Of a DNA stretch of 64,000 bases, positions 1 through 11,986 are shown one piece after another. The DNA lies in contig CM042030.1 of assembly GCA_023525975.1 (NCBI GenBank), positions 21,012,350 through 21,076,349 on the forward strand. The letters run 5' to 3'. Numbering within the stretch: position 1 is the stretch's first letter; every line of letters starts with the position of its first letter. A model generated the notes under the pieces. That model was not told the origin of the DNA, ran no database searches, and was given only the letters and a program-made list of their open reading frames with translations. The position numbers were made by a program, and so were the translations under genes. Source of the DNA: Smallanthus sonchifolius. Taxonomy: Eukaryota > Streptophyta > Magnoliopsida > Asterales > Asteraceae.

Positions 1-817
1 TTATTCGAAAACGATATTTATCGTAAACCCTTGATCATTTATAACGAGAATTGGTTTAATAGTAGTTTTTATATAAATATATGTATATGTAGGGTTACCC
101 ATCCAAAAGTTTATAAAAATATTTAAAGTCTTTATATGTTGGGTTATGGTTAAAACATGTATTGGTCTCTATGTCTTTATAAAAAAGCACTCATGGATTT
201 ATATAGGTTTATATATGTAAATATGTGTATAAATATAAGTGTGGGTGCGTCAAGCAAGGAGGTAAAACAAACAGTAAAAAGAAAGGAGGGGCGCAGAGCT
301 CGAACCCGCGACCTCCGAAAGGGAGGGGAATGTTCTTAGCCAGTTTATCTATGGCTATTGCCTTGCTAAAGAACCGAATCAAAAATTTTTAACAAACAAC
401 CTCAGATATATCTTCTTCCCCATATGCCCAAACCGAAAACCATAACCCAAATCCATAACCATCCGATTTCAGATCAAAGGGCTTTTGCCTTAAGAAGTTA
501 AATCGAGCATTTGGCAAGTATTTTACCTGAGATTCGAACTCGAATTCGCCAAGGAGGACTGTTTCCTTGCTCCAGCGGCTGTCGCGATGGGGTGAGGAAA
601 AAGGAGAAGGGAAAACGTATTTTTCAAGTGAGAATCGATTGTCAAATGGTTTAGGAATTTTGAGGCATGGTTACTACACACGTTATGGATACCAATCGAT
701 CGATTTTATGGGTTTTTAGTTTAAGATCGTGGTTTGCTTGCTATAACCGAATTAGGAACTTAAATGGGTTTAAACCCTTGTTTATGACCAAATTGATTCG
801 TCATAAGTGTTGGTAAT
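1..817 (-). repeat. D 3' LTR, outer part (left copy, truncated by window edge)
   Basis: This stretch aligns end to end with 35778-36595, with roughly 4-5 percent mismatches by eye. The last five bases, GTAAT at 813-817, are duplicated at 19614-19618, where the same LTR resumes after insertion of A. No protein-coding content is evident. Confidence 0.9.
286..362 (-). other. tRNA-like module in D LTR (left copy)
   Basis: Read on the - strand, the segment has an A-box-like ACTGGCTAAGAAC, then about 30 nt later a B-box-like GGTTCGAGCTC, and then a T-rich stretch. This is the layout of a Pol III internal promoter or a degenerate tRNA. It does not fold obviously into a full cloverleaf, so it is a tRNA-derived remnant rather than a tRNA gene. 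The other LTR has a diverged copy near 36062-36135. Confidence 0.45.
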
Positions 818-2226
818 TGTAAGACCCCAAACCCGGGAGGCCTCCCTTGTTGGATTTACTCATTCATAAAGAGTTCTTAAACTTGAATATCTAATAACGC
901 AGCGGAAAATACTTCATTAAAACATAACCATTACATTGTTCAACATACGGAAGCGTAAACATGTCTAAACAAACTTAACGAAAACAAAACGTAACATGAT
1001 GCCAGTCTTCATAAGCGTCCGGGTAACTCTTCATCGCTAGCCAAGCATCGCCGTCCAACCTCATAACCTGCCTTAACCTGAATGTGCACACTAAAAAGTC
1101 AGCTACGTTGGTGAGTTCTAGTTTTCGTTCGATTTAAGAAATCGTTCATCATACAATCGTTCATTAGGGTTTAACATCATGTATAAGAAAACAGGGCCTT
1201 TCGTTCATCATTAAAAACCTTCAAACATTTATCCTCATCATAAACACATTGAACGGATCATTTGTTTAAAACAATTAACATTCTTTTAAGTCATACATTA
1301 CTATCTAAATCTGTGTTACCACTCGTACCATCATTTAGTATGGTATTGCCCCTAAGGCTTAACTGCACGAAGACCGACAATACCATACATTCGGTCAATT
1401 CCCTTTTGTATTGCCCCCATGGCTTAACTGCACGAGGACCGACAATACCCATTCAGTTGCCCCTATGGCTCTCATGTCCATAGACCGACAACTTCCATCG
1501 ACGGCTATGGCTCACGGCCATAACACCGTCGGATCATAATTTAACCTTACATATGGTCACGTTAACCCCTGAGTAACCGTCGTTACTCCCTACCAGTTGT
1601 ACAACATCAAACCATTGTACAACATCAAACCATTGACATGCCACAAAGACACTGCCCCTGTTGTTCTTATGGAAACTATGGCTCGCTGTCCATAATCTAC
1701 CACAAGGCTGGGAATTACATTCCCAGACTTCATTCGTCAATTCCCTTCATTCGACAGATTAGATTTGTAATGACTTATTTAAAACCTTTGCCCTTTTCTT
1801 TTCTTTTCGTAAAACATTTCATTCATTTTCAAAACCTTTTACCTTCATTATAAACCATTTCTTTATAAACATTTCGTTCGTAAACATTCCATTCATAAAA
1901 CTTTCTTTCTATAAACCGTTCATTCCAAATCATTTCATTTCGTAAACATAGTTTCATAAGCATCATTTTATAAAGATAATTTCATAAACATCGTTTTGTA
2001 AAACATCATTTCATATGCATGCACACCAGCCCGAAAACATTATATAAAACATTTAAAAGAGGGCTTCTAGAACTCACCTGATAAGCTAATCAGGGTTGTC
2101 CTAAACAAAGGTCACACTATGTCACTTCCGATCTGAATTGATTAGTTAAATACACATCAGACCAAATCCCGACTCTAACGGTTTAACCTTCTAAACATAC
2201 CGACTTTACCTAATCAGCCTGATGCC

Positions 2227-2444
2227 TGCGCACTTAGCAAGTGCGCAAGGCCTTGCTCTTGCGTACTTAATAAGTACGCAAACCTCGCTTAATGCGTACT
2301 TGATAAATACGCAGTACCTACTTCATGCGTACTTGATAAGTACGCATGACCCTCTTCATGCGTACTTGATAGGAACGCAGGATCCTCTTCTTGCGTACTT
2401 GGTAGTACATAGGATCAGCTTCATGCGTACTTGATAAGTACGCA
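2227..2444. repeat. Palindrome array in A left LTR, about 33-bp period
   Basis: Seven tandem units each hold an inverted repeat with core GCGTACTTGATAAGTACGC or a variant. The first is GCGCACTTAGCAAGTGCGC. Spacers such as ATGACCCTCTTCAT separate the palindromes. Units start about every 33 bp. Several units are decayed, for example by a one-base loss near 2405. On the - strand the array is about 360 nt downstream of the TATA box, so it should be transcribed and form serial hairpins. Confidence 0.9.
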
Positions 2445-2800
2445 CGAACTGCTTCCTCGCAAAAACCCTAACTTTCGCATCCGGGTCTGATCACGTCAAG
2501 ATCCCGAACTTGTTTACATTCAAAACGTTTGGTTATCATTAAGGAACTCAAATTTACGTTTTCCTTACAATTTCATCCGTAAAAACGTTACATTTTCATC
2601 CAAAACCCGAAAAACCCAAAAACGAACAAAAACTCAGATTTAGGCCAGATCGTTACCTGAGTTGAGTTTCTGGTCCGGAGATTCTTCTCACGAGCTCTGG
2701 AGCAACACACTTCTCAAATCTCGGGTCGATCCGCCAACTTTCTCTCTCTACGGTTTCTCTCTCTAGAAGTTGCAAATGAGAGAAATGGGTGGTGACCTTG

Positions 2801-2810
2801 GCTATTTATA
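2801..2810 (-). promoter_or_regulatory. TATA box of A 3' LTR
   Basis: TATAAATAGC on the - strand, 105 nt inside the LTR edge. The same box is conserved in all A/E-family LTRs here (19500-19509, 40105-40113, 47074-47082, 62854-62862), followed by a conserved CT/GA-rich segment. Confidence 0.75.
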
Positions 2811-2914
2811 GGGGAGGCTCCCCTTCCAGCCCGTCGGCCCATCCGGCCCGACCCGACATGCCTCGTTCCTTTATTCCGTTGTTATAACTGTCGTTTTATT
2901 TTTGGGATGTTACA

Positions 2915-2928
2915 AGTCTACCCCCTTA
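2915..2928 (-). other. Polypurine tract of A
   Basis: Read on the - strand, TAAGGGGGTAGACT directly abuts the 3' LTR, as expected for the plus-strand primer of reverse transcription. E has the same tract at 40210-40223. Confidence 0.8.
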
Positions 2929-2953
2929 CAATAGGTTTCGTCCCCGAAACCTA

Positions 2954-4207
2954 TCATAAGTCAAATAGTGGAGGGTACGACTCCCTCATTTCCGTCTCCG
3001 TTTCCCAAGTAGATTCTGATCCCTTTCGGTGCTTCCATTGTACTTTAACCAATTGAATAATCTTATTACGTAAACGCTTCTCCTTTCTATCTAAGATGGC
3101 CACCGGTTCTTCGATGTAGTTAAGACTGTTGTCGACCTCGATGTCAGTAAGTGGTACGTGAGCCGATTCATCCGCCAAACACTTTCGCAAGTGTGATACA
3201 TGGAAGGTAGGATGAATCCCACTTAACTCATCAGGCAACTCTAGCCGATAAGCGATTTCACCAACCCGTGCCGTTATCCTGAATGGTCCGACAAACCTCG
3301 GACTTAACTTTCCTCTCTTCCTGAATCGTATTATTACCTTCCAGGGTGACACTTTCAACATTACTTTGTCCCCAACATTAAACTCAATAGGCTTTCGTAG
3401 TTTATCCGCATAGGATTTCTGATGATCTTGTGCGGCCTTCATTTATGCTTTGATTTGATCAAACCTTTCTGACGTTTCTCTTACTACTTCAAGACTCCCT
3501 AATTCCTTTAGTCCAATCTCACCCCAACAAATCGGGGTCCTACATATCCTCCCATACAACATTTCGTATGGCGGCATGCCTATAGTCGTGTGATGACTAT
3601 TGTGGTAGGAGAATTCGGCTAACGGTAGATGACTGTCCCAACTGCCGCCAAAATCGATAATACAAGCACGAAGCATATCCTCCAATGTCTGAATGGTCCT
3701 TTTGGACTGACCATTCGTTTGTGGGTGGTATGCCGTGCTGATATTAAGCATCGTGCCCATCGCCTCATGAAATCTTTTCCAGAACCTCGATGTGAATCAT
3801 GTGTCCCGGTCTGATACGATCGTCAAAGGCATCCCATGCGGTGTTACTACTTCGTTAATAAATACTTACGCTAACCTTTCCAATGAGAACGTCTCACGAA
3901 TAGGTAGGAAATGAGCACTCTTCGTTAAATGGTCCACAATTACCCAAATGGTGTCATGACCTTTAGCTGTGCGAGGTAGCTTGGTTATGAAGTCCATGGT
4001 AATATGTTCCCACTTCCATTCCGGTATATAAAGTGGTTGAATCTTTCCATACGGTTTCTGGTGTTCGGCCTTTACTTGCGAGCAAGTCAAGCACTTGCTT
4101 ACGTACTTTGTCACTTCATGCTTCATTCTAGGCCACCAGTATTCCTTCCTTAGATCTTGGTACATTTTATTGGTACTAGGATGGATAGAGTACCGAGACT
4201 TATGAGC
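2954..4207 (-). pseudogene. A integrase and chromodomain-like tail (broken)
   Basis: The frame encodes the zinc-binding HHCC region (SRYSIHP to CLTC), the DDE core (TMDFITKLP, then VSDRDT) and a C-terminal tail (EEPVAILDRKEKRLRNK) like chromovirus chromodomains. Integrase would insert the cDNA in the nucleus. Stops lie at about 4206 (after ILD), 3863, near 3800 (DT*FTSRF, CGA to TGA relative to E) and 3443. The third catalytic residue is lost: NGQSK at 3701-3703 replaces the QSE seen in E. By comparison with E the four pieces are one former frame. It cannot make an active integrase. Confidence 0.9.
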
Positions 4208-4793
4208 CTAATCCAAGATTTTGGTTCTAAGCTCGCCACCCATAGGTATCCATACCCGTCCAAAACGTGTCCTAACACCAAGGGTGTTATATTCCAACTT
4301 GTCCTGTTGGCCAACCATCCTTTCCTTCTTTATGTTTTCTTCCTTAAGTGCTTCATCTTGAGCTCTTTCAATTTCCCTCATCACATTAGATGTTATCACC
4401 AACTGGCAAGCTTTCACTCTAATAAGAGCAGGCACATCCTTTCGCCTTAGAGCGTCAGCCACCACGTTTGCCCTTCCAGGATGGTATATGATTTCACGTT
4501 CATAGTCTTTTAATAGTTCCAACCATCGTCTCTGCCTCATATTAAGCTCTCTTTGTTCGAAGAAGTACTTCAAACTTTTGTGGTCGGAGTAAATAGTAAA
4601 CTTCACCCCGTAAAGGTAGTGCCTCCAGATTTTCAATGCGAATACGACAGCAGCAAGTTCCAAATCATGGGTTGGATAATTAGCTTCGTGAATCTTCAAC
4701 TGTCGTGACGTATACGCGATCACTCTTCCACGTTACATCAACACGCATCCCAATCCCTGACCCGAAGCGTCAGAGTATACCACTAAGTCTTCA
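4208..4793 (-). pseudogene. A RNase H (frameshifted)
   Basis: The segment encodes IAYTSRQLKIHEANYPTHD, then DLELAAVVFAL and YSDHKSLKYFF, and ends with HPGRANVVADAL. These are the RNase H and connection motifs of gypsy pol. An 8-nt deletion near 4817 relative to E moves it out of frame with the RT upstream. ADALRRKD replaces the usual ADALSRKD. It would have removed the RNA strand of RNA/DNA hybrids in the retrotransposon particle. Confidence 0.88.
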
Positions 4794-5948
4794 TTACCCT
4801 CGGGAAGGGCCAAGACTGGTTAGCTTTTCCTTCAATTCCTTAAACGCCTCATCCTGGGTCGAACCCCATTCGTACTTTACCTCCTTCCGAGTCAACTTTG
4901 TCAATGGCGAAGCAATTTTCAAGAAATCCTGGATGAATCTCCAATAGTAGCCTACCAATCCCAAGAAACTATGGATTTTAGTTGGCGTCTTAGGAATATT
5001 CCATTCCCTTATCACCATTATCTTCTTTGGGTCAACCATAATGCCGTTCGGGTTGATGACGTGACCTAGGAATTGGACTTCCCTAAGCCAGAACGCGCAT
5101 TTAGAGAACTTAGCATACAACTTTTCCTTCTTCAGAGCCTCCAACACCTCCTTTAAGTGACATGCGTGATCACCATCATTCTTGGAGTAGATGAGGATAT
5201 CATCGATGAACACAATTACCGATCGGTCCAGCATCGGTCGACACACCCTATTCATTAAATCCATGAACGTTGCGGGGGCGTTCGTCAATCCGAAAGACAT
5301 TACGCGGAACTCGAAATGTCCATAACGCGTGCGAACTGCAGTTTTCGATATGTCTTTTTCTCTCACCTTCAACTGATGGTACCCGGATCGAAGGTCGATT
5401 GTTGAGAACCAACTTGTGCCTTGCAATTGATCGAACATGTCTTCGATCCTTGGTAAAGGGTACTTGTTCTTCACCGTTCGTTTGTTCAACTCGCGATAAT
5501 CAATACACATTCTCATCGAACCATCCTTCTTCTTCACAAAAAACACCGGAGCACCCCATGGCGAGATGCTTGGTTGTATAAGTCCCTTCTCAAGTAGTTC
5601 GTCTAATTGGACCATAAGTTCTTTCATTTCCACAGATGCTAGTCGATATGGAGCCTTAGCCACGGGCTGGGCATCTGGTACTAAGTCGATTCGAAATTCA
5701 ATCTCTCTGTCGGGTGGTATCCTAGGCAACTCCTCTGGAAACACCTCCGGGTACTCGTGTACCACGGGTACATCGTCTAGTTCCTTCACTTCCATACACT
5801 TGTCAATTACGTATACCAGATAAGCCTCGCATCCGTGCCTCAAGTAATTAGTTGCCTTAATCATCCAGATGACGTTTGGCATCGGGACGTCACGATCTCC
5901 AATAACCTCAACTTTGCTACCATCCGGAGCCTTGAATCGGATTATCTT
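4794..5948 (-). pseudogene. A reverse transcriptase
   Basis: A 362-aa open frame covers the RT fingers and palm: YPEVFPEELPRIPPDREIEF, SPWGAPVFFVKKKDGSMRMC, TIDLRSGYHQL (motif A), SFGLTNAPATFM and VIVFIDDILIYSK (catalytic DD, about residues 225-238). It ends abruptly in KEKLTSLGPSRG because of the 8-nt deletion, where E continues as KEKLTQAPVLALPEG. It shares a frame with the protease upstream, from which a TAA separates it. The catalytic aspartates are intact, but no full polyprotein can be made. Confidence 0.92.
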
Positions 5949-6352
5949 TCGTTAACATATGATTTGTGCTTCGTTGGCAGTTAACCAATCCATACCTAAC
6001 ACGACATCAAATCCTCCCAAAACCATAACAAACAATATGACAGGGAACTTATGACCTTCTATCTTAATCGTGGAGTTGTTAACTACATCGGTTACTCTCG
6101 CAGTTCTACCCTCAGCGGTTTCTACGCTAAAGGACCTTTCTAACTTACTGACAGTGTACTTTACTCGTTTACAAAAAGTCATAGATATAAAACTCTTACT
6201 GGCACCCGAATCAAATAACACAGAAACAAAAGTGTTGTCAAGGATGAACGTACCTGGCGCCACGTCGGGGTCCACCCTGGCCTGGTCTTGCATCAGCGCC
6301 TACGCACGAGTCTTTGCTCGGGGCCTCTCCTCTTTCCTCTCGGCACTCTTTC
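5949..6352 (-). pseudogene. A aspartic protease
   Basis: The frame has the retropepsin active site LFDSGASKSF and the later VLGGFDVVLGMDWL flap and core motifs. It would cleave the gag-pol polyprotein. A TAA (in-frame with IIC, where E has Lys) ends it before RT, and the B insertion at 6353 cuts it from gag. Confidence 0.9.
6348..6352. repeat. Target-site duplication of B (CTTTC)
   Basis: CTTTC immediately before 6353 is repeated at 16038-16042 right after B. A's gag resumes there. Confidence 0.93.
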
Positions 6353-8825
6353 TGTGACAATCCGGACTTTTCAGTTAATTCTGTTAGAAATTTCCGTTAA
6401 GTTTTCTGTTAAAACCTAACCCAGTTAACTCAATATCAAATCCAAAGGACAAATTCTGCCTTTTCCTAATCTCCAACGTCGCGGACTGATCATGCCAAAT
6501 CCCTAAACTCAATTTATTGACTCTCAAAGTCAAAATCAAGAACAAACCAATTCGGTTGACTTTTAAAGTCAAACCCGTAGTCTTGGATCCAAAATTCGAA
6601 CACCCCAACTTAAATTCGTTGCAATGCGTAACCATTATACTTGATCAGTCCATTAACGACCATTAATTAGGCTTTAATCATCGGCATTGATTCGAATTAA
6701 ACCCAATTATGGGTATTCAAGTTGAAACCGTCAAAACCGTATCAAAACATATCAATTCGATCAATTTGATTGTCATTCCACAAACAAACACTATGCACAC
6801 CTCATTCGCACCTCTCAAAAGCAATTGCACATGCTATTTTGGTCGGAATAGCAGTCAAAGACGTCGGCGACCAAACACGTCGAACTCGGAAACCCATTTG
6901 CTCGATCTCCATCAATTCGGCGTCGATTATGGTAATTAAACGTATCCACAGCTTCGTTTTCATCCATATATTGAAAGCCCTATGATAATTGGGGCTTACA
7001 ACACCGAATTAATCATGAACGAATTCTATGGTTCATGTGATTTTGGTTTTAATCGAGTTATATCCTAGACCCGATCTCAATGCAATTGATCTACACTAAC
7101 AGACTCGAAATCTATCACTTACTGAAAGCCCCATGATTTCAACCTATAATCTTATCAATTTTAATCAATTCGATCCCATGTTCATAATCTAGGGTTCGAC
7201 TTTTCAATCGACTAAATTACCAATCTAAACTCAATGAATTTGAAATTAATTACATCCTAGGGATCGCCATACATCGCTCTACAAAACCCCTATAGTTATA
7301 AGACCAATCGTGATCAAAATGGTTGGAATTGGGACGGTCTTGAATTCGGTTCGATGGGGAGGGGAGAACACAGGCACCATCAATGTTAAAACCATTTTAA
7401 TCTGAATCTTGTTGCGAAACCTTAGCGAGCCAAGTTGGTTAGAGCCGTTTGTTGATGGTGAGGAGACCCGGGTTCGAGTCTCCTCACCCCTGTTTTTGTA
7501 TATTAAACTTTTAAACAATTATTTTTAATATAAAACCCATCCCTACCTTATTATATTAATATATTAAAATGTTTTAGCCCGGAAATCACCCGTAGACTCA
7601 AGTTTGATTTTATAAACCATTATAATTACCACATTGTAAAATTTTATATATAGGGCATTTTCAAACCTCGATTACGTATAAAATAATATATTTATATTAT
7701 TTTCAACCCGGAACTCAAACTAATAATAATGTTTATATATATTATTTTCTCCACGTTTATAAGCATCGCGAAACGTTTTTAAACGTACCGCATCTATTTT
7801 GTTATTAAACTTAGAATTCTCCGATTTCCGATGATACATTTGTCTAACCGTTAATCCTAAATATGTTTTAGGACATTAAACCTTTCCGTGTCGTCGTCAC
7901 GAAATCCCATGTGTCCCTAACAATTGTGAATCGTATTCTAGGACGTCGGTAGATTGTCCGTTAGCAGACTCTTGTGTTTCTATTGCATCTTTGTACGGTA
8001 TTGATTACTACGCGTTACTCGGACTCAGGTGAGTTTCACGGCCCCTTTTTACTTGTTTTACTATTGGGGGAGAAACATGCATACGAACAGGCATCCGTTG
8101 CTTGTCTCCCAGCCAGGGAGAGACATACACACGGACATGGATCACATAGTATTTCATTACCACTTGTGTACCTAAGTGCAAACATAACATGCAAAGTCCT
8201 TACACACTCGGACCGTCAATATATGGAGTATAGCGAGGAAATTTGAGTAGTACTACTGGGTTTGACAAACCCCACCCGGGCTAGTCGCGCTAGTTTGATT
8301 GGAGGTCTAACGGGTGTAAATTGTCCTTAACACTTGCCATTTGTTGATGTTAGCAATGGCGGAAGGCACCCAAACATAAACAGTCAGCTTCGGTTGCGAA
8401 CGCTTAGAGTAACTTGTACATTGTCTAGCTAGCAATAGGTGTGACTTACGTATGTGGATCCAGTAACACTCAAACAGTTTATTTACATACAAACCTGTGA
8501 ACTCACCAACCTTGTGTTGACACTTTTTCTTACATGTTTCTCAGGTCGCTAAGGCACAGGTTGCACACTTAGGACATGCATGGAGTCCTACTATCATTTC
8601 ATCCTCTTGCAAACATTTAAAACAATTTACTGGTCTTATTATACTTTAGCGCATTTGTTTTGCGCATTTATTTTCTTATTTAAAACGCTTCCGCATTAAC
8701 TCTGAACTTTTATGATATTACATTTATGTCCCATATAGTGTCATTTGATGTAACTCATGACTGAGATCCTGGTTTGTCACGCACCAAACGTTAAAACTTC
8801 ATCAGTGAAATTTGGGGGTGTGACA
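6353..8825 (+). repeat. B 5' LTR (2473 bp)
   Basis: Matches 13565-16037 over full length. It contains an embedded tRNA-like module near 7421-7497. ORFs inside it, such as 6709-6939 and 7974-8246, recur in the other LTR but resemble no known protein and are treated as chance frames. Confidence 0.95.
7421..7497 (+). other. tRNA-like module in B 5' LTR
   Basis: It has an A-box-like AGCCAAGTTGGTTAGAGC, then a B-box GGTTCGAGTC at 7471-7480, then a TTTTT terminator at 7493-7497. The B-box is enclosed by a perfect inverted repeat, GGTGAGGAGA with TCTCCTCACC. Spacing is close to a tRNA gene, but the 5' half does not pair cleanly, so this is a tRNA- or SINE-derived remnant. The other LTR keeps it. 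Confidence 0.6.
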
Positions 8826-8827
8826 GA

Positions 8828-8841
8828 TTGGTATCAAAGCC
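8828..8841 (+). other. Primer-binding site of B (initiator tRNA-Met type)
   Basis: TTGGTATCAAAGCC starts two bases after the 5' LTR. It matches the complement of the 3' end of plant initiator tRNA-Met, with A for G at one position. Confidence 0.85.
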
Positions 8842-10226
8842 ATTGGTTATAGAGAACTAGGACTGCATACTAGACTATAACCCACACACATTAGTTACAC
8901 AACACAGACACTCATACATGATACACATGGTATCCATACATACATTGCATTGCAGGTATGATGACAACATCCATATCACCCTCTTCTGATGAGGAACACG
9001 TCATTCTCATTGTATCATCATTCCCGGTAGCGACACTCGGGGAGTCATCAGTACAACATCCACTCCCGTCCGTGGGCAGCGAGACGAAGCCTTCGGAGGA
9101 GTCACTTACACCACCATCACATGTCGGGTTTGGTGGGCATTCACAGGTCCATGTTATGGATGACACTCAACTAGCACTTATCTCTTTGGGAGTTGGGATC
9201 GTCGGAGGCAAGTCCCAAATGTACCCACTAGCAACAATACGCCGAGTGAAGGCAGACCGTTGCATGCATTATTGCAAGATCCTTTGGCACGTAGATGTCA
9301 TCACTTTCCCGAGCCACGGGCTCGCGTCTTTGGTTGATATTCTGTTGAAGATAGATTGACCACAAAGTTGAGAACGCATTGCTCATTGCATACTCAGACC
9401 CTCTCCTGACTCAGTTGGAAGGGCGGCTACTATGCTGCTTCTTATAACTTGTATTCATGAATTAGCTTCATTTCTCGAAGTCTCATTTCATGTACATGGT
9501 TGTTTCATGTACATGTTCTCATCTACAATCCGTTGGATTGGACTCTCGCATTGTGTTTCAACTCGAGAATACTCAGATCATACGATTCTCGACTACTCAT
9601 CCTGATATGAGTCCTAGTTGATCAACTTATGGTTGATGACTAAAGCTTCTCGGTGACTTATCATATCTAACAACACTCTGTACTCAGGAATACGAACTAA
9701 AGGACATTAGGACTCATAACAGGGAGAACTAGGGTGAGCATGCAAAGCAAATTATCATTACGGGTGCACACGTAATAGTAATTTGAGGTGCATGTAAGTC
9801 CTGGTGAAACCTAGTGTGTGGATAAATGGTCCTAATCAGTGATCTACAAACTTAAACTTCCACTTTCAGTAGAAGTCCTTGTAACCCGCTCAACGACGAG
9901 CTAGTATCATTAAACCTGTTCAACAGTTGATAGACGCGACTATCATGTTGAAGGTATTTACGAACACACTGAACTATCGTCCATAGAACCCATTATTTTA
10001 CATCACTCATATAAAAGCCTTAGTGAAATTAAGACTCTCATCCAAACGTGATCACAGAAACCAACTCGATTGAAACTCTGGTAGAACCTCATGACAAAAC
10101 CCATCGACTCCAACTATGTAAGCGGGAGTTGGGAATTCTTCCAAGCTAACACGTTATTCCTTACACTCCAACAATAAATTCCCTTTGACTCTATTACCTT
10201 ATCCGATGACTATTCCTTAGTCTAAT
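8842..10226 (+). pseudogene. B leader and degenerate gag region
   Basis: About 1.4 kb between the primer site and protease has no coherent gag. One frame, 8958-9359 (133 codons, MMTTSISPSSDEEHVILIV), is open but has no zinc knuckle or capsid motif I recognise. The rest is full of stops. A block near 9745-9790 with ATTACGGGTGCACACGTAAT matches the reverse strand of F near 30840-30890. The decayed region is therefore shared between elements, which suggests inheritance from an already gag-less ancestor. Confidence 0.6.
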
Positions 10227-10766
10227 TTGATTTATGCCCCAGCATATCCAGTTATTTCAGTGACCTTGCGAATTTCTTACCGGAGCAGTCGTACTCCAAC
10301 CCTACTAGAAGCTAAGTACACCATAGAAATAGTTGATGGACAGATAATTGAAGCAACTCACATTCTTAAGGGTCGTAAACTTGAATTGGCTGGTCGTGAA
10401 CTTGACATTGACCTCATGCCAGTCACACTCGGTAACTTCGACGTAATTGTCGGTATGGATTGGTTATCTAAGAACCAAGCCGAAATTATTTGTCGTGAGC
10501 AAATTGTTCGCCTACCTCTCCCGAGTGAAGAAATCCTTTCTGTCCAAGGCGAAAAGAGTGATGCTGTCGTGGGCATCATATCTTTCGTGAAAGCACAAAA
10601 GCATCTACGTAAAGGTCATACTGCCATTTTGGCTCTCGTCGCCGAGCATCCATCTGAGGAGAAGGAGATTGACACATCCCGATCATTCGTGTTTATCCAT
10701 AGGTATTTCCCGAAGATCTATCAGGTCTTCCATCGCATCGTCAAGTCAAATTCCAAATTGATCTAG
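10227..10766 (+). pseudogene. B protease C-terminal part
   Basis: The 179-codon frame keeps VTLGNFDVIVGMDWLSKNQA and the linker to RT (HLRKGHTAIL, FPKIYQVF). The active-site DSG segment upstream is missing or unrecognisable. A frameshift near 10690-10740 separates it from RT. Confidence 0.8.
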
Positions 10767-11522
10767 CACCCAGAGCAGCGCCTATTGCTCGGGCACCCTG
10801 TAGACTTGCACCCATTGAATTGCAAGAGCTATCCACACAACTGCAAGAGTTGTTGGATAAAGGTTTCATTAGACCTAGCTCATCGCCATGGGGAGCTCCG
10901 GTCCTATTTGTCAAGAAGAAGGACAGGACCTTCCGCATGTGCATCGACTACCGTGAACTTAATAAAGTAACCAACAAGGACCGTTATCCTTTACCCCGCA
11001 TCGATGATTTGTTTGATCAACTCTATGGATCAAGCTTCTATTCCAAGATATATCTTAGATCTGGTTATCATCAACTGAGAGTCTGAGATGAGGGCATCTC
11101 AAAGACGGCATTCAGAACTAGGTAAGGTCACTACGAATTTATGGTCATGCCCTTCGGATTGACCAATGCACCCGCGGTAATCATGGACCTCATAAACAGT
11201 GTGTGTAAACCGTACCTAGATCAGTTCGTTATCGTCTTCATCGATGACATCCTCATCTACTCCAAGAATAGGGATGAACATGAGGAACACCTGCGTTTGA
11301 TTTCAGAATTGCTAAAACAAGAGCAATTGTATGCCAAACTTTCCACGTGCGAACTCTGGATTCGAGAAGTACAATTCTTAGAACATGTAGTCAACAAGAC
11401 AGGAATACATGTCAACCCAGCTAAAGTAGAAGCAATCAAGAATTGGGCAGCACCTACAACGCCGACAGAGGTGAATCAATTTCTGGGATTGGCTGGCTAC
11501 TACCATCGTCTCATTGAATGAT
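10767..11522 (+). pseudogene. B reverse transcriptase
   Basis: The frame reads SPWGAPVLFVKKKDRTFRMC, CIDYRELNK, KIYLRSGYHQL, MPFGLTNAPAV and FVIVFIDDILIYSKN. The motif A aspartate is replaced by Tyr (KIYLRSG where A and E have IDLRS), so catalysis would fail even without the stops. In-frame stops are TGA at 11084, TAG near 11123 and TGA at 11519. Confidence 0.9.
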
Positions 11523-11986
11523 TCTCCAAGATTGCCCAACCCTTCACAGCCTTAACTCAAAAAGATAAACGATATCTCTACAGTGCACCAAATCCTATCT
11601 CTTCCAGAGGGAACAGATGATTTTGTGGTGTATTGCAATGCCTCTATTCAAGGTCTTGGTTGTGTGTTGATGCAACGCGAAAAGGTTAACGCATACGCTT
11701 CCCGTCAATTGAAGGTTATGAGAAAAACTACACTACCCATGACCTAGAATTGGGAACTATAGTGTTTGCTTTGAAAATCTGGAGACATTACTTGGACGAT
11801 ACCAAGTGCACCATTTACACCGATCACAAGAGTCTTCAGTACATTTTCGAACAGAAGGAGTTGAACATCCGACAACGCCGTTGGGTCGAACTCTTAAACG
11901 ACTATGACTGTGCAATCAGATACCATCCAGGGAAGGCTAATGTGGTAGCCGATGCCCTAAGCCGTAAGGACACCAAACCTAAATGA
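11523..11986 (+). pseudogene. B RNase H
   Basis: Motifs LPEGTDDFVVYCNAS, GLGCVLMQREK, IVFALKIWRHYL and TDHKSLQYIFEQKELN are present across two frames. The first catalytic Asp is Asn (YCNAS where E has YSDAS). A deletion near 11570 and a one-base loss near 11720 shift the frame. Confidence 0.88.

Larger units (their letters stand above)
818..2914 (-). repeat. A 3' LTR (left copy, 2097 bp)
   Basis: Bounded by TGTAAG and GTTACA and repeated at 17535-19613. Read on the - strand, it starts with the promoter end near 2914 and has a TATA box about 100 nt in. About 460 nt in it has a palindrome array. Further in (window 1320-1640) is an imperfect repeat region with recurring ACCGACAATACC and GGCTTAACTGCACGA blocks. 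Short ORFs in this LTR are chance frames. Confidence 0.95.

Noticed and set aside
7974..8246. 90-aa ORF in the B LTR, conserved at 15186-15431
   Set aside because: Conservation is explained by LTR duplication. The second copy is truncated and there is no domain.
8958..9359. Intact gag of B
   Set aside because: The 133-codon frame lacks capsid and zinc-knuckle motifs and is followed by stop-rich sequence. I treat it as a possible remnant only.
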